Shown: positions 16,394-25,160, numbered from the stretch's first letter. The stretch is DNA of 64,000 nucleotides from Kribbella catacumbae DSM 19601 (GCF_000372465.1 NZ_AQUZ01000004.1:199507-263506); one strand, 5' to 3'. Translations and numbers: made by a program. Notes: a model not told the origin generated them from the letters alone.

Positions 16394-17629
16394 TCAGCGG
16401 ACGAGGGCGGTGTGCCAGGCCTGGGCCGAGGGGTCGGTCAGCGACGCGACCTGGTCTATGACGACGCGGAGGCGAGCACTGTCGTCCCCGGCTTCCTTGA
16501 AGTCGGCGGCGAAGGCGGCGTCCAGGTGGTTCGGCGCTGACTTGGACAGGGCGTCCACCAGTTCGGTGAGCAGTTCGCGCTGGACCGCTCGCCGAGCCTG
16601 GCGTTCCGGCGAGTTCAGCACGTGGAACATGCCGATCCCCTTCAGCAGGCCGATCTCGGCGCGGATCCCGCTCGGCACGACCAGGTCCGCTTCGTAGCGA
16701 ACCAGTCGCGACCGGCCGAACCGGGCGTGGGTCGCCTGCTCCGCCGCAGTCACGAAACGCCCGATGAGCTGGCTGGTCAGATCCTTCAACCCGCCGTGCG
16801 CACGCCGGCTGTCGTCGAACGCCGCCCGCGGCCAGTACACCAGGCTCGTCAGCCGCTGCCAGCTCTCGTCCAGCTCCGCATCGGTTGCCTCCGGCAAGTA
16901 AGAACGCCGTACCGTCTCCCAGTACTGCGCCCGCTCGGCGCCGACCCGGCCGAGGTCGATGTGGTGCGCCACGATCCCGTCCTCCACGTCGTGCACCGAG
17001 TACGCCACGTCGTCGGCGAAGTCCATCACCTGCGCCTCGAGACAGCGCCGCCCACCCGCGTCGACGCCCTGCCGCAACCAGTCGAAGACCGCGGCGTCAT
17101 CGTCGTACACGCCGAACTTGCGCTCGCCGGTCCGCCTCGGCCACGGGTACTTCGTTGCCGCGTCGAGCGTCGCGCGACTGAGATTCAGCCCGACACTGCG
17201 CCCGTTCTGATCGAACGTCTTCGACTCCAGCCGGGTCAGCAACCTCAGCGTCTGCGCGTTCCCCTCGAACCCGCCGATCTTCTCGGCAAGCTGGTCCAGC
17301 GCCCGCTCGCCGTTGTGGCCGAACGGCGGATGGCCCAGATCATGCGCCAGACAAGCGGCATCCACGATGTCCGGGTCGCAGCCGAGCGTGCTGGCGAGTT
17401 CGCGGCCGATCTGCGCGACCTCCAGGCTGTGGGTCAGCCTGTTGCGAACGAAGTCGTCGCTGCCGGCCGTGACCACCTGCGTCTTCGCCGCCAGCCGACG
17501 GAGCGCGGCACTGTGCAGCACCCGGGCACGATCGCGCGCGAACGCGGTGCGCCCGGGCCGCTTGACCGGCTCCGCGACCCACCGCTCGGCATCATGCTCG
17601 TCGTACCACTCATGCTGCTTCCTCATCAC
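16394..17629 (-). CDS. dgt: Deoxyguanosinetriphosphate triphosphohydrolase-like protein
   Basis: 411 residues of the dGTPase family of HD phosphohydrolases, which cut dNTPs to nucleosides and triphosphate. The HD-domain metal ligands are visible in [17 protein letters not shown] and [14 protein letters not shown], with the later [18 protein letters not shown]. The N-terminal [20 protein letters not shown] is typical. Length and motifs match the Dgt-like type found beside dnaG in many actinobacteria. It converges on the sialidase. Confidence 0.95.
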   Translation of the reverse strand: MMRKQHEWYDEHDAERWVAEPVKRPGRTAFARDRARVLHSAALRRLAAKTQVVTAGSDDFVRNRLTHSLEVAQIGRELASTLGCDPDIVDAACLAHDLGHPPFGHNGERALDQLAEKIGGFEGNAQTLRLLTRLESKTFDQNGRSVGLNLSRATLDAATKYPWPRRTGERKFGVYDDDAAVFDWLRQGVDAGGRRCLEAQVMDFADDVAYSVHDVEDGIVAHHIDLGRVGAERAQYWETVRRSYLPEATDAELDESWQRLTSLVYWPRAAFDDSRRAHGGLKDLTSQLIGRFVTAAEQATHARFGRSRLVRYEADLVVPSGIRAEIGLLKGIGMFHVLNSPERQARRAVQRELLTELVDALSKSAPNHLDAAFAADFKEAGDDSARLRVVIDQVASLTDPSAQAWHTALVR

Positions 17630-17637
17630 GACTCACA

Positions 17638-18282
17638 CTAGCCATCCCCACCGACACTTTCGCCGGCGTCGAAGGAGGCGATGCAATACCGGAGCCAGGT
17701 GATGCCTGGCAGGAAGGTCTCGACATTGGCCAGGGAGAGGTCGAGGTGACCGGTGAACGAGTCGTGCCAGCGCGGTGCGTCGCCGACCAGGACGGGGTGG
17801 ACGAGCAGCGTGAGCTCGTCGATCAGGCCTAGGTCGAGGAGTGCTCCGAGCAAACTGCCGCCGCTGTCGACGCGGACGACCTTGGCGCCCCGTCGGCCGA
17901 GCAGCTCCAGCAATTCGGCGAGGTCGACCCGGTCATAGCCGGTGACGAGCTCCTGGATCGCGCTGTCGGGTGGACGCGCCGGGGTCTGATCGGAGTACAG
18001 GGCGAGGACGTCGGACCAGTAGCCGAGCTCGCGCAGAGCTTCGAGGTTGTGGACGCGATGACGGCTGTCGACGACCGCGAGCAGCGGTCCGTCGGCGCGC
18101 GGACCGGGGCGAACGGCCGTCCGGACAGCACTCTCCTGGGCCAGGATCGTGTCGGCGCCGACCAGCGTCACGTCCTCCTGCCAGAGCGTCGCCAGCGCAT
18201 AGAAGCGCGCCTGATCGGCCTCGAACCCGGTCGTCGCACCGTCGATCGAGACCGCCACCTGAGCCACCACATGAGGCCGCAT
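17638..18282 (-). CDS. RibD C-terminal/dihydrofolate-reductase-like protein
   Basis: 214 residues with the reductase fold of the RibD C-terminal domain: N-terminal HVVAQVAVSIDGATTGF, the EDVTLVGADTILAQES segment, and KVVRVDSGGSLLGALLDLGLIDELTLLVHPVLVG. These NADPH-binding proteins reduce riboflavin precursors or other small substrates; the real substrate here is unknown, since no riboflavin gene is near. It lies 8 nt upstream of dgt on the same strand and may share its transcript. Confidence 0.88.
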   Translation of the reverse strand: MRPHVVAQVAVSIDGATTGFEADQARFYALATLWQEDVTLVGADTILAQESAVRTAVRPGPRADGPLLAVVDSRHRVHNLEALRELGYWSDVLALYSDQTPARPPDSAIQELVTGYDRVDLAELLELLGRRGAKVVRVDSGGSLLGALLDLGLIDELTLLVHPVLVGDAPRWHDSFTGHLDLSLANVETFLPGITWLRYCIASFDAGESVGGDG

Positions 18283-18879
18283 ACCAAGAACCTAGAGCCG
18301 GCCACCGACAATCCTCCCCGGCTGGGACAGCATGCGGCGGATCGGCGTGCTGGCCGGGTCCGCGCGGTGGCCGGTCTGTCCCACCGTCGCGACGTCGAGG
18401 CCTGCCGGACCAGCACCACGAGCGCCAGCGCCGGCTGCAATCAGCAGTTGGGGAGGATTTTCGCTGGACCCGGGGCGGATTTTGCGCCCAGTCCGGGACA
18501 TTTCCCTCCCCAACCGGCGAGACGGGATCGACCTTGGGCACGGGCTGGGCGTCGTACGGCCTGGTTGGGGTGAATAGCCGGCGCACAAGGTGGGCTGAGT
18601 GGTCAAAAGGTGGCGAATGATCAGGTGATGTCGGGCGGGCGGGGCTCGGGATGGCGGGTCAGACCCCTGGGGCACAGGGCCGGGAGGGTCTGGACGCCGG
18701 CGCATACCGTCCTCGGCCAGCAAACGCTTCCCCCGGCGTGTCGGGGCATCAGCGCAGGGTCGTGCGTGCGCAGCCGTCCGCGCCATCGCCACAGCGGACG
18801 CATGGTCGAGCACTCGACCAGCTGATTCCGCGCCCTGGCTGCGGGCCGGCCTCAGCGAAGCATCTCTCCGGATATTTCC
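18283..18879. other. Gene-free stretch of about 600 bp
   Basis: No reading frame here has a start with a Shine-Dalgarno and protein-like composition; open frames on both strands are Arg/Pro-rich artefacts. One structured patch is visible: TTGGGGAGG (18448-18456) and CCTCCCCAA (18505-18513) form nine-base arms around a centre in which GGATTTT occurs twice. The stretch could be remnant DNA or carry an unrecognised RNA. It ends at the regulator operator beginning 18880. Confidence 0.5.
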
Positions 18880-18909
18880 AGAGGAGTCTTTGCAGAGACT
18901 CCTCTGCAA
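18880..18909. promoter_or_regulatory. Interleaved palindromes upstream of the ArsR-like regulator
   Basis: Two perfect inverted repeats overlap: agaggagtct-ttgcag-agactcctct (18880-18905) and ttgcagag-actc-ctctgcaa (18890-18909). They end seven bases before the ATG of the regulator gene, where an autoregulatory operator is expected. The alternative pairings could also form competing RNA hairpins. Confidence 0.65.
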
Positions 18910-18915
18910 GTTACG

Positions 18916-19476
18916 ATGACCAGCATGACACCAAGGCGGATCGACGCCCGCAGCCTGCGCGGCCTCGCGCACCCCCTGCGGATGCGCATCCTCGAAGCGC
19001 TGGAGCTGGACGGGCCGGCCACCTCGACCGGACTGTCCGCGCGACTGGGCGAGAGCACGGGGACCATCAGCTGGCATCTGCGACTGCTCGCCGAGCACGG
19101 CTACATCGAGGAAGAGGCCGACCGCGGCACCAAACGCGAACGCTGGTGGCGGGTACCGCCGGGCGGCACGGTGCTCAACCCGGCCGACTTCCGCGACGAC
19201 CCCGAGACGAGCGGAGCGCTGAAGGTCTACCTGGAAGACCTGGTCGAGCGGTACTACGACCGCGTACGCCGGTACGTCGCCGAGGACTGGTCGGGCGAAT
19301 GGCAACACGCAGCCGGCCTGTCCGATTGGCGGGATCTGAAGCTGACCCCGGAGAAGCTGGTGGCACTCAACGAGGAACTGCAGGCGACCATCGAGCGCTA
19401 CACGGGCGACTCAGAGGACCCAGACGCGATGCCCGTGATCGTGCAACTGCAGTCGTTCCCCCGGCGGCCCGCGTGA
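18916..19476 (+). CDS. ArsR-like winged-HTH regulator
   Basis: 186 residues from ATG 18916 (ATG 18925 is an alternative). The winged helix shows LRGLAHPLRMRILEALELDG, then LSARLGESTGTISWHLRLLAEHGYIEEE. The C-terminal part is a helical effector or dimerisation region. The gene starts seven bases from a strong palindrome and overlaps the next gene by 4 nt (GTGA), so it almost surely controls its own operon with the MFS exporter. No metal-binding Cys pair is present; the inducer is likely an exported small molecule. Confidence 0.88.
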   Translation: MTSMTPRRIDARSLRGLAHPLRMRILEALELDGPATSTGLSARLGESTGTISWHLRLLAEHGYIEEEADRGTKRERWWRVPPGGTVLNPADFRDDPETSGALKVYLEDLVERYYDRVRRYVAEDWSGEWQHAAGLSDWRDLKLTPEKLVALNEELQATIERYTGDSEDPDAMPVIVQLQSFPRRPA

Positions 19477-20774
19477 CCTCTAGGACGGCGGCCGGCAGGA
19501 GCCTGCTGGTCCGTCATCGCGACTTCCGCTGGTTCTGGGTCGGTGAGACGGTCAGCCGGTTCGGCAGTTCGGTGTCGACCGTCGCGCTGCCGCTGATCGC
19601 CGTATCGGTGCTTCAGGCAACGACTTTCCAGGTCGGTCTGCTGAGCGCGGCCGCTTGGCTGCCCTGGCTGCTGATCGGGCTGCCGGTCGGCGCCTGGGTG
19701 GATCGCTGGCAACGCCGGCCGATCATGCAACTCGCCTCGGCGACCTCCCTGATCCTCTTCGGGAGCATCCCGCTCGCGGCGTACGCGGGCCTGCTGAGCG
19801 TCGAGTTGCTGCTCGCCGTCGCAGTACTGACCGGAGCCGCCGCCGTTTTCTTCCAAACCGCCTACACCGCCTACCTGCCGACCCTCCTCGCTCAGGACGA
19901 TCAGGCCGAAGGCAACGCCAAACTCCACGGCAGCGCCGCGGCCGCTCAGATCGCCGGGGTCGGTTGTGGTGGTCTGATCGTCCAGCTCACCGGCGCCGTC
20001 GACGCGATGCTCGTCGACGCCGCGACCTTCCTCGCCGCCCTGCTCTGCCTCACCTCGATCCGCTGGCGCGAACCGCGCCGGCAGACCTCCGACCGAAGCC
20101 CACTGCGCGTCGAGGTGCTGTCCGGCCTGAAGCTCGTCGCCGGTGACGTCTGGCTTCGCACCATGACGATCTTCGGCGGCGTCTCCAACATCGCCCTGAT
20201 GGGCTACCAGTCGATCGTCGTGGTGTTCCTCGTCCGCGAGGTCGGCCTCTCCCCCGGTCTCGTCGGCGCCCTGATCGCCATTGGCAGCAGCGGTGGAGTC
20301 GTCGGAGCGTTCCTGGGCCGCCGCGTCGCCAACAGAGTCGGTACTGCGCGCGCAACCCTGCTGTTCGAGCTCGTCCTGCCGACACTGGCCCTGCTGATCC
20401 CCTTGACCAGCAAGGGCCCCGGCCTCGCCCTCTACCCGATCGGCGCCTTCTGCATCGGCGTCGGCGTAGTAGCCGGCAACACGATCAAGGCGACCTTCCA
20501 GCAGGCCTACTGCCCACCCGAGCTCCGCGGCCGCCTCGCAGCCAGTACGTCGTTCCTCAACTACGGCACGATCCCAATCGGCGCATTGCTGGGCGGCACA
20601 CTGGGCGAAGTACTAGGCCTCCGTCCTGCGCTGTGGATCGCCACGGCAGGTGTGCCGCTAGCCGGGCTGGTCCTGCTCTTCTCCCCCATCGGGCGTCAGC
20701 GCGATCTCCCGGATCGCCAGGGCAGCGCAGTACCGGCTGTTGCGGCTGATTCGAGTCGCGCGCGGATCGAGTGA
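19473..20774 (+). CDS. MFS exporter (EntS-like family)
   Basis: 433 residues from GTG 19473, coupled to the regulator. About twelve hydrophobic spans are visible. The N-terminal RDFRWFWVGETVSRFGSSVS and the loop GAWVDRWQRRPIM are hallmarks of the MFS_3 group, which includes enterobactin exporters and macrolide efflux pumps. The paired regulator suggests drug or metabolite efflux. Its last 79 bp overlap the convergent TetR gene. Confidence 0.9.
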   Translation: MTSRTAAGRSLLVRHRDFRWFWVGETVSRFGSSVSTVALPLIAVSVLQATTFQVGLLSAAAWLPWLLIGLPVGAWVDRWQRRPIMQLASATSLILFGSIPLAAYAGLLSVELLLAVAVLTGAAAVFFQTAYTAYLPTLLAQDDQAEGNAKLHGSAAAAQIAGVGCGGLIVQLTGAVDAMLVDAATFLAALLCLTSIRWREPRRQTSDRSPLRVEVLSGLKLVAGDVWLRTMTIFGGVSNIALMGYQSIVVVFLVREVGLSPGLVGALIAIGSSGGVVGAFLGRRVANRVGTARATLLFELVLPTLALLIPLTSKGPGLALYPIGAFCIGVGVVAGNTIKATFQQAYCPPELRGRLAASTSFLNYGTIPIGALLGGTLGEVLGLRPALWIATAGVPLAGLVLLFSPIGRQRDLPDRQGSAVPAVAADSSRARIE

Positions 20775-21346
20775 CGCGCCTGGGCGTAGATCGCGCCATC
20801 GTCGTCGTGGAGCAGTGAGGCGAGGTTGGCCGAGTCGTAGTAGGCGTTCAGCTCGAAGGCGAGTTGCGCGGGGTCGGCCTCGAGCTCGCCAAGAGAGATC
20901 GCTTCGCCGATGGTTTGCTCGACGAGCTGAACCCACTCCCGATTCACCTCAGCCAGGTAGTCGCGTACCGGACCGCGGCGGGCGCCGTACTCGTGGGAGG
21001 CCTTCGCGAAGAAGCACCCGCCCGGGAAGACGCGCCGCTGCGAGTAGTCCAGCCAACACTCGCTCAGCGCCCAGACCCGGCTGAACCCGGGCGCAGTCGC
21101 GAGCGCAGGCTCCACCACTGCGGTCACGTAGATCCGCCGGGCCGCCCGAACCGTCGCGAGCTGCAACTCCTCCTTCGACCCGAAGTGCGCGAACAACCCG
21201 CTCTTGCTGATCTCCAGCTCCTTGGCGAGCCGCCCGATCGACAGCCCTTCGAGCCCGTCCACCGAGGCGATCTCGACCGCCTTGCCCAGCACAGCCCGCC
21301 GGGTCTGGTCACCCCGCACCAGCCGTCCGTCGACACGCGTCTCCAC
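20696..21346 (-). CDS. TetR-family regulator
   Basis: 216 residues from GTG 21346, which lies five bases after GGAGG; a GTG two codons earlier sits inside that Shine-Dalgarno and is less likely. The N-terminal HTH reads LGKAVEIASVDGLEGLSIG, RLAKELEISKSGLFAHFGSK. The C-terminal domain holds FPGGCFFAKASHEYGARRG, as in the TetR_C family near alkanal and lipid genes. It is divergent from the alpha/beta hydrolase, with a palindrome between them, and overlaps the MFS gene 3' end by 79 bp in convergent orientation. Confidence 0.9.
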   Translation of the reverse strand: METRVDGRLVRGDQTRRAVLGKAVEIASVDGLEGLSIGRLAKELEISKSGLFAHFGSKEELQLATVRAARRIYVTAVVEPALATAPGFSRVWALSECWLDYSQRRVFPGGCFFAKASHEYGARRGPVRDYLAEVNREWVQLVEQTIGEAISLGELEADPAQLAFELNAYYDSANLASLLHDDDGAIYAQARHSIRARLESAATAGTALPWRSGRSR

Positions 21347-21378
21347 CGCCACCTCCTGTGCCGGTCATCTTAGTTCGG

Positions 21379-21407
21379 TTGACGTGGCTGCTCGCCTAAA
21401 CTAATAA
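21379..21407 (+). promoter_or_regulatory. Candidate hydrolase promoter
   Basis: TTGACG (21379-21384) and TAATAA (21402-21407) are spaced by 17 bp, near consensus for a housekeeping promoter. The initiation point would fall in the palindrome that follows. Confidence 0.6.
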
Positions 21408-21422
21408 TACGACCGTTCGTAT
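21407..21422. promoter_or_regulatory. Candidate TetR operator
   Basis: ATACGA-CCGT-TCGTAT is a perfect six-base dyad of the size typical for TetR-family sites, placed directly after the -10 box of the hydrolase promoter. AAACTA and TAGTTT (21398-21403, 21422-21427) extend the symmetry loosely. Confidence 0.65.
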
Positions 21423-21445
21423 AGTTTCCGAAAGAGGAGCGTCCA

Positions 21446-22285
21446 GTGATCGTTGAAGTGGTTCATGCGAGCTTGAAGGTGCTTCCGCCGTCGATCGCGG
21501 GACGGGTGGCGTTCGAGTTGTGGCGGCGGCCGTTGGCGCGCGGCAAGGTCCGGGCCGACGAACGCGTGGTGCACGAGGCCGCGCGGGTCGAGGTCGTCGA
21601 CGGCGTCGTCACCTATGCCTGGGGCGACGGCAGCCGCCCGGTCCTCCTCGTCCACGGCTGGCGCTCCCGAGCTTCCCGGTACTACGCCTTCGTCCAGCGC
21701 CTGCTCGAACTCGGCTACAGCCCGATCACGTACGACGCCCCCGGGCACGGCGACTCCGAAGGGCCGGCCGGGACGATCCTCGACCACCAGCGCATCATCC
21801 AAGGTCTCGAGGACAGGCATGGGCCGTTCGAGGGCGTCATCGCGCACTCGCTCGGCGTCCCGTTCGCGTTGTTTGCGGTCCGCGAGGGAGTACAGGCCAA
21901 GCGAGTGGTGACGATCAGCGGGCTCGCGGACTTCGGCTATCTCGCCGACGCTTTCTGTCGAGAGCTTGGACTTGGCGCCAGGGCCAACACGTCGCTGCGC
22001 CGGTCGATCGAGCGAAAACTGTTCGATGGCGACCAGGAGATCTGGACGAAGTACTCCGTCGCGGCCGGCGAGGTGGACCTGCTGGCGATCCACAACGACG
22101 AGGATGACGTGGTGGACCCGTCGCAGGCGCCGGTGCTGCTGGCGCAGTACGGGTCGCGAGCGCACTTTCTGCAGACGAACGGCCTCGGTCATCGCCGGAT
22201 CATGGTCGATCCGGAGGTGATCACCGAGGCCGTGGCCTTCTTGCAAGACTCAGATGTCGCGGAACGTCTCGATCTGGGCGCCTAG
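21446..22285 (+). CDS. Alpha/beta hydrolase
   Basis: 279 residues, GTG start. The oxyanion region VLLVHGWRSRASRYYAF and nucleophile elbow AHSLG (Ser135) are clear; an acidic residue in IHNDEDDVVDPSQA and the GLGHRRIM histidine complete the likely triad. Ala replaces the usual Gly before the elbow His. The product is cytoplasmic. Divergent TetR gene and palindrome suggest substrate-induced expression; substrate unknown. The 3' end overlaps the convergent murA-like gene by 36 bp. Confidence 0.88.
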   Translation: MIVEVVHASLKVLPPSIAGRVAFELWRRPLARGKVRADERVVHEAARVEVVDGVVTYAWGDGSRPVLLVHGWRSRASRYYAFVQRLLELGYSPITYDAPGHGDSEGPAGTILDHQRIIQGLEDRHGPFEGVIAHSLGVPFALFAVREGVQAKRVVTISGLADFGYLADAFCRELGLGARANTSLRRSIERKLFDGDQEIWTKYSVAAGEVDLLAIHNDEDDVVDPSQAPVLLAQYGSRAHFLQTNGLGHRRIMVDPEVITEAVAFLQDSDVAERLDLGA

Positions 22286-23776
22286 CGAGTTGAGCCGGGC
22301 GGCGAGTTCCTCGTAGCCGCGGTTGATCACGTAGACCGACCGCAGCACCGAGGTGCCCTTGGCCGCCATCATCGCGATCAGCGTGACGACCGCCGGGCGC
22401 AGCGCCGGCGGGCACATGATCTCGGCACCGGAGAAGTGCGTCGGGCCCTCGACCATCACCCGGTGCGGGTCGAGCAGCTTGACCCGGCCGCCGAGCTTGT
22501 TCAGGTCGGTCAGGTAGATCGCGCGGTTCTCGTAGACCCAGTCGTGGATCAGCGTCTGCCCGGTCGCCGTCGCCGCGATCACCGCGAAGAACGGCAGGTT
22601 GTCGATGTTCAGGCCCGGGAACGGCATCGGGTGGATCTTGTCGATCGGCGCGTGCAGCGTGGACGCACCTGTGGTCAGGTCGACCAGCCGGGTCCGGCCG
22701 TTCTCGGCCAGGTACTCGTCAGTGCGGCTGTAGTCGAGGCCCATCTCCTCCAGCAGCGCCAGCTCGATCTCGAGGAACTCGATCGGCGCCCGCCGGATGG
22801 TGATCTCCGAGCTGGTCACGATCGCCGCGGTGAGCAGGCTCATCGCCTCGATCGGGTCCTCGGACGGCGCGTAGTCGACGTCCACATCGATGTCCGGCTT
22901 GCCGTGCACGGTCAGCGTCGTACTGCCGACGCCGTCGATCGTCACGCCGAGCAGGTCGAGGTAGAAGCACAGGTCCTGGACCATGTAGTTCGAGCTGGCG
23001 TTGCGGATCACCGTGACGCCGTCGTACCGGGCGGCGGCCATGATCGCGTTCTCGGTCACCGTGTCGCCGCGCTCGGTCAGCACGATCGGCTTGACCGGCG
23101 TGACGGCGCGGTTCACCATCGCGTGGTACTCGCCGGCGGTCGCCTTGATGTCCAGGCCGAACGGGCGCAGCGCGGACATGTGCGGCTCGACCGTCCGGGT
23201 GCCGAGGTCGCAGCCACCGGCGTACGGGAGCTGGAAGGTGTCCTCGCGGTGCAGCAGCGGGCCGAGGAACATGATGATGCTGCGGGTCCGGCGGGCCGCC
23301 TCGGCGTCCATCGAGGCCAGGTCGAGGTGGGCCGGCGGGACGATCTCCAGGTCGCCGGCGTCGTTCAGCCAGGTGGTCTTCACGCCGATCGAGTTCAGTA
23401 CTTCGAGCAGCCGGTTGACCTCCTCGATCCGGGCGACCTTGCGCAGCGTCGTCCGGCCCTTGTTCAGCAGGCTGGCGCACAGCAGCGCGACACCGGCGTT
23501 CTTGCTGGACTTGACGTCGATGGATCCGGACAGCTGGCGTCCACCCACCACACGAAGGTGGACCGGACCGCCACCGAGAGAGACAATCTCGGAGTCGAGT
23601 GCTTCGCCGATCCGGGCGAGCATCTCGAGAGTGAGGTTCTGATGGCCCTTTTCGATCCGGTTCACCGCACTTTGACTGGTGCCCAGCACGTCGGCGAGCT
23701 GGGTCTGCGTCCAGCCGCGATGTTTGCGGGCGTCCCGGATGAGATTGCCGATCCGGCTCAGGTAGTCATCAGTCAT
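22250..23776 (-). CDS. HTH-UDP-GlcNAc enolpyruvyltransferase (MurA) fusion
   Basis: 508 residues: an XRE-type HTH (residues 6-60; LIRDARKHRGWTQTQLADVL, SQSAVNRIEKGHQNLTLEML) joined without a long linker to a complete MurA-type enolpyruvyltransferase from about residue 71. The active-site Lys92-Asn93 (SSKNAGVALL) and the catalytic cysteine (AGGC189DLGTR) are present, so the enzyme part looks functional in the first step of peptidoglycan synthesis. Ordinary MurA is about 420-440 residues, which equals the part without the HTH. Similar fusions occur in other actinobacteria. An 18-bp palindrome 11 bp upstream suggests it represses its own promoter. Confidence 0.92.
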   Translation of the reverse strand: MTDDYLSRIGNLIRDARKHRGWTQTQLADVLGTSQSAVNRIEKGHQNLTLEMLARIGEALDSEIVSLGGGPVHLRVVGGRQLSGSIDVKSSKNAGVALLCASLLNKGRTTLRKVARIEEVNRLLEVLNSIGVKTTWLNDAGDLEIVPPAHLDLASMDAEAARRTRSIIMFLGPLLHREDTFQLPYAGGCDLGTRTVEPHMSALRPFGLDIKATAGEYHAMVNRAVTPVKPIVLTERGDTVTENAIMAAARYDGVTVIRNASSNYMVQDLCFYLDLLGVTIDGVGSTTLTVHGKPDIDVDVDYAPSEDPIEAMSLLTAAIVTSSEITIRRAPIEFLEIELALLEEMGLDYSRTDEYLAENGRTRLVDLTTGASTLHAPIDKIHPMPFPGLNIDNLPFFAVIAATATGQTLIHDWVYENRAIYLTDLNKLGGRVKLLDPHRVMVEGPTHFSGAEIMCPPALRPAVVTLIAMMAAKGTSVLRSVYVINRGYEELAARLNSLGAQIETFRDI

Positions 23777-23787
23777 GCGCCGGACCT

Positions 23788-23805
23788 TATCTCACATGTG
23801 AGATA
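23788..23805. promoter_or_regulatory. Perfect 18-bp palindrome upstream of HTH-MurA
   Basis: TATCTCACATGTGAGATA is symmetric over all 18 bases. On the minus strand it overlaps a plausible -10 region and is followed by AAGG and the ATG at 23776. It is the obvious candidate operator of the HTH domain of the adjacent fusion protein. Confidence 0.75.
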
Positions 23806-23930
23806 CCGCTTCACCGACCCGCCGCTGCCAGCGTAGCCAACGTCACGACGCACCGGCCCGCCAACCCTCAGTGCGACTGCTGCGTCCTACAGTTAGCTCA
23901 CCCCGCCGACCGCCCGGAGAGGAACAATCG

Positions 23931-25160
23931 ATGCCCGACGACGTCACCACCTCAGGTGTGACCGAGTTCGAGGCGGAATCCTGGCCGCTGGAAGCGGCCG
24001 CCGACGGCCTGCATCAGGTCATCGACGGCTTCCAGAACGGCGACACCCGGCCGCTCGTGATCGGCGACGGCGACCAGCCGGTGCTGGTAGTGCTGGCGAT
24101 CGCCGACCTCGCCGACTTCCGCGCCCGGATCGCCGAACTGCTGGGCAACCCGGTGGATGCCGGCTGGTTGCGCTACTATCTGCGCTCCAACTTCGACATG
24201 AGCTCCGAGACCCTGGTCGAGCAGCTCGGCGTGGACGCCGACCACGGCCTGTCCTCCCTGGCCAGCCAGGTGAACGTCGACCAGGCGGCGGTCCTGCTGC
24301 CCGACCACCTGCGCCGGACCGAGGCGGGCGGCAACCCGCTGATGCTGATCGGCGACGGGATGCTCGCGACGGCGGCCCTGATCGCGTTCCCGGCGTTCTC
24401 GGTGCTGCTCGCGATGGAGAACGAGGGCAAGACCGACGACGACTCCTGCGCGCACGACGAGGAGGAGAAGCCGACCACGCCACTGGAGGTGCTGGCCGAG
24501 CGGCTCGGACCGATCTCGACGCAGCTCGTCGCGCAGATCAACGCCGGCCGCCAGCTGGGCCTGCCGAAGTACGACCTGCACTTCGAGGACGACCTCGTCG
24601 AGCACCTGCGCGACCTGGAGCAGCGGGCGCAGGCGGCTCCCGGCGGCGGCGCCTACGGTGAGCTGAGCGATCTGCTGCACTCGTTCGACCAGATGCGCAG
24701 CGGTGAGCTCGGGGAGGAAGGCGTCGAGGAGGAGGAGCCTGCGGAGGCGCCGTACATCGAGGTGACGGATCTCCCGGCGGCGTTCCCCGAGGTGCGGGAC
24801 GCGTTCCGCTCCGGCGCGGACGATCCGTACCTGATCGGCATCGACGGGAGCCCGCTGGCCGGGCTGATCTCCTACGACCTGTACGAGATGCTGCAGAAGG
24901 TCTCCGTCGACATGGACGGCACCGAAGAGGCGCCGGTCCTGCCGTTGCCCGCGCCGCTGTGGGAGAACGGCCCGGAGGTGCTGCCGTTCGACGCGGCGGT
25001 CGAGGTCTGCCCCGCGGTGCTCGAGGACATCTCGAACGGCGACGCGTCGATGCTGTTCGTCGCCGACGACGAGACGGGCGAGCCCGAGATGGTGCTCGCC
25101 CCGCTCGTCTGGCTGTGGGCCTACGTCGACTACCTCGAGCTGGAGCCGACCGAAGCCTGA
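23931..25160 (+). CDS. Hypothetical protein with four Phd-like repeat units
   Basis: 409 residues from ATG 23931 behind AGAGGA. Four segments (about 20-69, 110-162, 277-324, 352-402) each have a helix, a strand with a Gly/Asp turn, and a strand leading to a second helix, for example NGDTRPLVIGDGDQPVLVVL and GADDPYLIGIDGSPLAGLIS. This resembles the Phd/YefM antitoxin fold (dGxPvAvLvs..dye). Acidic linkers (EEEEP, DDDSCAHDEEEK) separate them. No toxin gene is adjacent. The protein may be a scaffold or sensor; the link to antitoxins is an inference from pattern only. Confidence 0.75.
   Translation: MPDDVTTSGVTEFEAESWPLEAAADGLHQVIDGFQNGDTRPLVIGDGDQPVLVVLAIADLADFRARIAELLGNPVDAGWLRYYLRSNFDMSSETLVEQLGVDADHGLSSLASQVNVDQAAVLLPDHLRRTEAGGNPLMLIGDGMLATAALIAFPAFSVLLAMENEGKTDDDSCAHDEEEKPTTPLEVLAERLGPISTQLVAQINAGRQLGLPKYDLHFEDDLVEHLRDLEQRAQAAPGGGAYGELSDLLHSFDQMRSGELGEEGVEEEEPAEAPYIEVTDLPAAFPEVRDAFRSGADDPYLIGIDGSPLAGLISYDLYEMLQKVSVDMDGTEEAPVLPLPAPLWENGPEVLPFDAAVEVCPAVLEDISNGDASMLFVADDETGEPEMVLAPLVWLWAYVDYLELEPTEA

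Noticed and set aside
16394..18282. Riboflavin operon suggested by the RibD-like gene
   Set aside because: No ribA, ribB, ribE or FMN riboswitch is seen; the domain alone is common in reductases of other function.
18292..19308. Minus-strand frame covering the gap and the ArsR-like gene
   Set aside because: It lies antisense to a real HTH gene, is low complexity, and has no start signal or family resemblance.
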